A DNA stretch of 64,000 nucleotides from Pseudomonas flavescens. GTDB lineage: Bacteria; Pseudomonadota; Gammaproteobacteria; Pseudomonadales; Pseudomonadaceae. The position numbers were made by a program, and so were the translations under genes. The notes under the pieces were generated by a model, which did not search any database, was not told the origin of the DNA, and saw only the letters and a list, made by a program, of their open reading frames with translations. This document shows positions 59,607 through 64,000 of this stretch, piece after piece; the first letter of the stretch is position 1; each line of letters opens with the position of its first letter. The stretch is taken from contig NZ_JACBYV010000001.1 of the NCBI RefSeq assembly GCF_013408425.1, positions 2,976,001 to 3,040,000 on the forward strand, given 5' to 3'.

Positions 59607-60071
59607 TCAGTCGTCGAGCGAACCGCGCATCAGTTGCCCGACCAGATCCATTGGATAGCCGCGGTAAACCAGAAAACGCATTTGCTTGGCCCGCTCACGG
59701 GCATCGGTCGGTAGCTGCCCGGCAAACTTGCGTTGCCAGGTTTGTTGCAGGCCATCGCGCCAGTCGATACCGCTGTCACGCAGTGCCTGTTCGATATCGG
59801 CACGGGCAAGGCCGCGCTGGGAAAGGTCGTCACGAATGCGCTGCGGGCCAAAGCCCGAGCGCGCCCGATAACTGATGAAGCTCTCCAGATAACGTGCCTC
59901 GCAAAGCAGCCCTTCTTCGCTCAAGCGGTCGAGAGCGGCCTCGATATGCTCATCGCTGGCGCCGCGCTGTCGCAGTTTGCGCGACAGCTCGACCCGGCCG
60001 TGTTCACGGCGCGCCAGCAGATCCATGGCGCTATGACGCACCGCTTGCACGTTATCCAGTATCACGGCCAC
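59607..60071 (-). CDS. recX: RecA regulator RecX
   Basis: A 154-residue helical protein that limits RecA filament growth: [49 protein letters not shown]. Downstream of recA by 9 bases on the same transcript, so it is SOS-induced together with it. Confidence 0.95.
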   Translation of the reverse strand: MAVILDNVQAVRHSAMDLLARREHGRVELSRKLRQRGASDEHIEAALDRLSEEGLLCEARYLESFISYRARSGFGPQRIRDDLSQRGLARADIEQALRDSGIDWRDGLQQTWQRKFAGQLPTDARERAKQMRFLVYRGYPMDLVGQLMRGSLDD

Positions 60072-60080
60072 GAGCTGGAA

Positions 60081-61124
60081 TCAGAGGTCGACTTCGGCGT
60101 CGACTTCAGCGCCCGAATTGGCTTTGACGGTAGGGCTGACAACGAGCAACTTCTCGCGGATCAGGCCTTCGATGGCGCGGCCCACTTCCGGGTTGTCTTC
60201 CAGGTACTTGGCGGCGTTAGCCTTGCCCTGACCGATCTTGTTGCCCTGGTAGCTGTACCAGGCACCGGCTTTCTCGACCAGACCCTGCTGTACGCCCAGG
60301 TCGATGATCTCGCCGTTACGGTAAATGCCCTTGCCGTACAGGATCTGGAACTCGGCCTGGCGGAATGGCGGTGCCACCTTGTTCTTGACCACCTTGACGC
60401 GGGTTTCGCTACCGACCACTTCGTCGCCTTCCTTCACGGCGCCGGTGCGACGGATATCCAGACGAACCGAAGCGTAGAACTTCAGGGCGTTACCACCGGT
60501 GGTGGTTTCCGGGCTACCGAACATCACACCGATCTTCATGCGGATCTGGTTGATGAAGATGACCAGGCAGTTGGCGTTCTTGATGTTGCCGGTGATTTTG
60601 CGCAGCGCCTGGGACATCAGACGAGCCTGCAGGCCGACGTGCATGTCGCCCATCTCACCTTCGATTTCGGCCTTCGGTACCAGTGCCGCCACGGAGTCGA
60701 CGATGATCACGTCGATGGCGTTGGAGCGCACCAGCATGTCGGTGATTTCCAGTGCCTGTTCGCCAGTATCCGGCTGCGAAACCAGCAGGTCGTCGACGTT
60801 GACGCCCAGCTTGCCGGCATAATCCGGGTCCAGTGCGTGCTCGGCGTCGACGAAGGCACAGGTGGCGCCCATGCGCTGCGCTTCGGCGATGACCGACAAG
60901 GTCAGGGTGGTCTTGCCCGAGGATTCCGGGCCGTAGATTTCGACGATGCGGCCTTTCGGCAGACCACCGATACCCAGCGCGATGTCCAGGCCCAGAGAGC
61001 CAGTGGAAATGGCTGGAATCGCCTGACGATCATGGTCGCCCATGCGCATCACCGCGCCTTTGCCGAACTGCTTCTCGATCTGGCCCAGTGCAGCCGACAA
61101 AGCGCGCTTCTTGTTCTCGTCCAT
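60081..61124 (-). CDS. recA: Recombinase RecA
   Basis: Homologous recombination and SOS coprotease. 347 residues from [29 protein letters not shown]; Walker [10 protein letters not shown], and L2 DNA-binding loop region in [28 protein letters not shown]. Preceded by a LexA box. Confidence 0.98.
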   Translation of the reverse strand: MDENKKRALSAALGQIEKQFGKGAVMRMGDHDRQAIPAISTGSLGLDIALGIGGLPKGRIVEIYGPESSGKTTLTLSVIAEAQRMGATCAFVDAEHALDPDYAGKLGVNVDDLLVSQPDTGEQALEITDMLVRSNAIDVIIVDSVAALVPKAEIEGEMGDMHVGLQARLMSQALRKITGNIKNANCLVIFINQIRMKIGVMFGSPETTTGGNALKFYASVRLDIRRTGAVKEGDEVVGSETRVKVVKNKVAPPFRQAEFQILYGKGIYRNGEIIDLGVQQGLVEKAGAWYSYQGNKIGQGKANAAKYLEDNPEVGRAIEGLIREKLLVVSPTVKANSGAEVDAEVDL

Positions 61125-61164
61125 TACATTCCTCACGTGATCAGAAGGGCCTGACGGCCAATAA

Positions 61165-61180
61165 CTGTATAAGTAGCCAG
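61165..61180. promoter_or_regulatory. LexA (SOS) box of recA
   Basis: CTGTATAAGTAGCCAG fits the gamma-proteobacterial consensus CTG-N10-CAG, 41 bases before the recA start. Confidence 0.88.
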
Positions 61181-61207
61181 TATTATTCCACAGGGTTCGT
61201 CACTCGC

Positions 61208-61720
61208 CTACCCCACTGATGGATTTTCTTGTACCAGTAGTCGCATTAGTCCGAGCAGGGCCGCTTCCACGGTCTGCGCGCGCACCGCGTCACGGGAGCC
61301 GGGGAACTGGAAACGCCTGGTGAACACCTGCCCGCCATCGGCCCAGGCGATCCACACCGTGCCGACCGGCTTCTCCGCGCTGCCACCAGCGGGCCCCGCC
61401 ACACCGCTGACTGCCGTGGCATAACGCGCGCCACTATGGGTCTGAGCCCCACGCACCATGGCCTCGACCACTTCACGGCTGACCGCGCCCACACTGCTGA
61501 AGAGCGCCTCGGGCACGCCGAGTTGACGGGTCTTCTGGGTGTTGGAGTACGTGACGTAACCCGCTTCGAACCAGGCCGAGCTGCCGGCGATGCGGGTGAT
61601 GGCTTCGGCAATACCGCCCCCCGTACAGGATTCGGCAGTGGTGACCTGAGCACCACGTTCCAGCAGTGCCTCGCCAAGCCGAGCGGCGAGTCTGCTCAGG
61701 GGCTGATCATCGAAATTCAT
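61208..61720 (-). CDS. pncC: Nicotinamide-nucleotide amidohydrolase (CinA C-terminal domain)
   Basis: Deamidates NMN to NaMN in NAD recycling. 170 residues from MNFDDQPLSRLAARLGEALLERGAQVTTAESCTGGGIAEAITR; the AESCTGG serine and the YSNTQK lysine form the active site. Only the C-terminal CinA domain is present, as in other Pseudomonas. Divergent from mutS. Confidence 0.93.
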   Translation of the reverse strand: MNFDDQPLSRLAARLGEALLERGAQVTTAESCTGGGIAEAITRIAGSSAWFEAGYVTYSNTQKTRQLGVPEALFSSVGAVSREVVEAMVRGAQTHSGARYATAVSGVAGPAGGSAEKPVGTVWIAWADGGQVFTRRFQFPGSRDAVRAQTVEAALLGLMRLLVQENPSVG

Positions 61721-61798
61721 CTGCGCTCCGGGGTTAAAGGTGATGGGGTCGATACCGTACACTAGGCGCTTTTGCTAATCAGCCGGACACTCGACACG

Positions 61799-64000
61799 AT
61801 GAGCCAAAGCGACCTCTCCAGCCACACCCCGATGATGCAGCAGTACTGGAGACTGAAGAACCAGCACCCTGATCAGCTGATGTTCTATCGCATGGGCGAT
61901 TTCTACGAAATCTTCTACGAAGACGCGAAGAAAGCCGCCAAGCTTCTCGACATCACCCTGACCGCCCGCGGCCAGTCCGCCGGCCAGGCGATACCGATGT
62001 GCGGCATTCCTTACCACGCCGCCGAGGGCTACCTGGCCAAGCTGGTCAAGCTGGGTGAGTCGGTGGTCATCTGCGAGCAGATCGGTGATCCTGCCACCAG
62101 CAAGGGCCCGGTGGAACGCCAGGTGGTGCGCATCATCACCCCAGGCACCGTCAGCGACGAGGCATTGCTAGACGAGCACCGTGACAACCTGCTGGCCGCC
62201 GTGCTCGGTGACGAGCGCCTGTTCGGCCTGGCCGTGCTGGACATCACCAGCGGGCGCTTCAGCGTGATGGAAATCCGCGGCTGGGAAAACCTGCTGGCCG
62301 AACTCGAGCGCCTCAATCCTGCCGAGCTGCTGATCCCCGATGACTGGCCGCAAGGCTTGCCGGCCGAGAAACGCCGCGGATCGCGTCGCCGTGCACCCTG
62401 GGATTTCGAGCGTGACAGCGCTCAGAAGAGCCTGTGCCAACAGTTCGGCACTCAGGATCTCAAGGGCTTCGGCTGCGAGACGCTGACCCTGGCCATCGGT
62501 GCGGCCGGCTGTCTGCTGGCTTATGCCAAGGAGACGCAACGCACTGCCCTGCCGCACTTGCGCAGCCTGCGTCATGAGCGCATCGACGACACGGTGATTC
62601 TCGACGGTGCCAGCCGCCGCAACCTGGAACTGGACATCAACCTGGCCGGCGGCCGCGACAATACCCTGCAGTCCGTCGTCGATCGCAGCCAGACCGCCAT
62701 GGGCAGCCGCCTGCTCGGTCGCTGGCTGAATCGTCCGCTGCGCGACCGCGCCGTGCTCGAAGCACGCCAGGAGTCGATCGCCTGCCTGCTGGACCGCTAT
62801 CGCTTCGAATCCCTGCAGCCGCAGCTCAAGGAAATCGGTGATCTGGAGCGCATTCTGGCCCGTATCGGCCTGCGCAACGCCCGCCCCCGTGACCTGGCGC
62901 GCCTGCGCGACGCCCTGGGTGCATTACCGCAGTTGCAGGCGGCAATGACTCAACTGGATTGCGCGCACCTGGCGACACTGGCAACCACCATCAGCACCTA
63001 CCCGGAGCTGGCCGAGCTGCTGTCGCGGGCGATCATCGACAATCCGCCGGCGGTGATCCGTGATGGCGGCGTGCTGAAAACCGGCTACGACACCGAACTC
63101 GATGACCTGCAGTCACTGAGCGAGAACGCTGGCCAGTACCTGATGGATCTGGAAGCCCGGGAGAAAGCCCGTACCGGCCTGGCCAACCTCAAGGTCGGCT
63201 ACAACCGCGTGCACGGCTACTTCATCGAACTGCCGAGCAAACAGGCAGAGTCGGCACCGGCCGACTATATCCGCCGCCAGACCCTCAAGGGCGCCGAGCG
63301 CTTCATCACCCCGGAGCTCAAGGAGTTCGAGGACAAGGCGCTGTCCGCCAAGAGCCGAGCTCTGGCTCGCGAGAAGCAGCTCTACGAGGAACTCCTGGAG
63401 CGCCTGATCGGCCACCTGGGCCCGCTGCAGGACAGCGCTGCGGCACTGGCAGAGCTGGACGTGCTGAGCAACCTGGCCGAACGCGCACTGAATCTGGATC
63501 TCAACCGCCCGCGCTTCGTCGAAGAGCCGTGCATGTTGATCGAGCAAGGCCGCCACCCGGTGGTGGAGCAGGTTCTGACCACACCGTTCGTGGCCAACGA
63601 CCTGAAACTCGATGATGCCACGCGGATGCTGATCATCACCGGCCCGAACATGGGCGGTAAGTCCACCTACATGCGCCAGACCGCGCTGATCGTGCTGCTC
63701 GCCCATATCGGCAGCTTCGTACCAGCCGCGCGTTGCGAACTGTCGATGGTCGACCGTATCTTCACCCGGATCGGCTCCAGCGATGACTTGGCCGGCGGGC
63801 GTTCGACCTTCATGGTGGAAATGAGCGAGACCGCCAACATCCTGCACAACGCCAGCGAACGCAGCCTGGTGTTGATGGACGAGGTGGGGCGCGGTACCAG
63901 CACCTTCGATGGCCTGTCGCTGGCCTGGGCAGCTGCCGAGCAGTTGGCCAACCTGCGGGCCTACACGCTGTTCGCCACCCACTATTTCGAGCTGACCGTA
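61799..64000 (+). CDS. mutS: DNA mismatch repair protein MutS (partial, 3' end off the right edge)
   Basis: Recognises mismatches and starts repair. 734 residues are visible from the ATG at 61799 ([20 protein letters not shown]). Mismatch-binding Phe-x-Glu in [10 protein letters not shown], connector and lever domains, then the ATPase with Walker [15 protein letters not shown], Walker [14 protein letters not shown] and the signature ATHYFEL at the window end. The last ~120 residues lie beyond the window. Confidence 0.97.
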   Translation, partial: MSQSDLSSHTPMMQQYWRLKNQHPDQLMFYRMGDFYEIFYEDAKKAAKLLDITLTARGQSAGQAIPMCGIPYHAAEGYLAKLVKLGESVVICEQIGDPATSKGPVERQVVRIITPGTVSDEALLDEHRDNLLAAVLGDERLFGLAVLDITSGRFSVMEIRGWENLLAELERLNPAELLIPDDWPQGLPAEKRRGSRRRAPWDFERDSAQKSLCQQFGTQDLKGFGCETLTLAIGAAGCLLAYAKETQRTALPHLRSLRHERIDDTVILDGASRRNLELDINLAGGRDNTLQSVVDRSQTAMGSRLLGRWLNRPLRDRAVLEARQESIACLLDRYRFESLQPQLKEIGDLERILARIGLRNARPRDLARLRDALGALPQLQAAMTQLDCAHLATLATTISTYPELAELLSRAIIDNPPAVIRDGGVLKTGYDTELDDLQSLSENAGQYLMDLEAREKARTGLANLKVGYNRVHGYFIELPSKQAESAPADYIRRQTLKGAERFITPELKEFEDKALSAKSRALAREKQLYEELLERLIGHLGPLQDSAAALAELDVLSNLAERALNLDLNRPRFVEEPCMLIEQGRHPVVEQVLTTPFVANDLKLDDATRMLIITGPNMGGKSTYMRQTALIVLLAHIGSFVPAARCELSMVDRIFTRIGSSDDLAGGRSTFMVEMSETANILHNASERSLVLMDEVGRGTSTFDGLSLAWAAAEQLANLRAYTLFATHYFELTV

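Overview
The window is from a high-GC Pseudomonas (sensu lato) chromosome. Several gene neighbourhoods recall the P. aeruginosa order: argG-motY-pyrC-rnt, fpr/finR, dgkA-erdR and recX-recA-pncC-mutS. Both ends are cut: an iron(III) ABC permease at the left edge and mutS at the right edge.

Layout. 1-6 kb holds iron uptake (an FbpA/FbpB-type transporter and a TonB-dependent siderophore receptor), separated by a flavodoxin-fold oxidoreductase, its probable TetR repressor and a small PH-domain protein. 6-17.8 kb is the most accessory part: a large autotransporter with a Thr-Pro repeat linker, a GGDEF-EAL protein, two unrecognised cytoplasmic-type genes next to a gene remnant, two unrecognised exported proteins, long gene-poor spacers, and the 5' half of a tRNA-Thr(CGU) gene. 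This region ends at the 3' end of guaA, a known insertion hotspot. 17.8-28.5 kb is core metabolism and small conserved genes: guaBA, a PACE efflux pump with a divergent LysR regulator, gamma carbonic anhydrase, a CoA-type NUDIX hydrolase and a YadGH-type ABC exporter. It also holds a DUF488 gene broken by one in-frame stop codon.

28.7-37.8 kb is a malonate decarboxylase (mdc) island. mdcA-B-C-D-E-G-H run on the minus strand, followed by a MatC-type carrier in place of the usual two-part MdcL/MdcM transporter; mdcR converges on the carrier gene. A TyrR/PhhR/GcsR-type activator diverges from mdcA.

40.6-45.5 kb looks like a light-responsive module. It holds a short LOV photoreceptor with its photoactive cysteine, a MerR regulator resembling light-responsive LitR/CarH proteins, a monooxygenase-domain membrane protein and the pterin genes folM-folE-folX. 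TGTACA boxes lie in front of three of these transcription units.

45.6-64 kb is mostly housekeeping: arginine and pyrimidine genes (argG, pyrC, argC), RNase T, MotY, a bacterioferritin pair (bfd, bfr) with a Fur-type promoter on bfd, the fpr/finR redox pair, dgkA-erdR, tapT, a LOG-family gene, recX-recA with an SOS box, pncC and mutS.

Dispersed repeats include two REP/REPIN-like elements and two copies, 26 kb apart, of a long hairpin element. The two hairpin copies differ in sequence but keep pairing, and each sits at the 3' end of a minus-strand gene.
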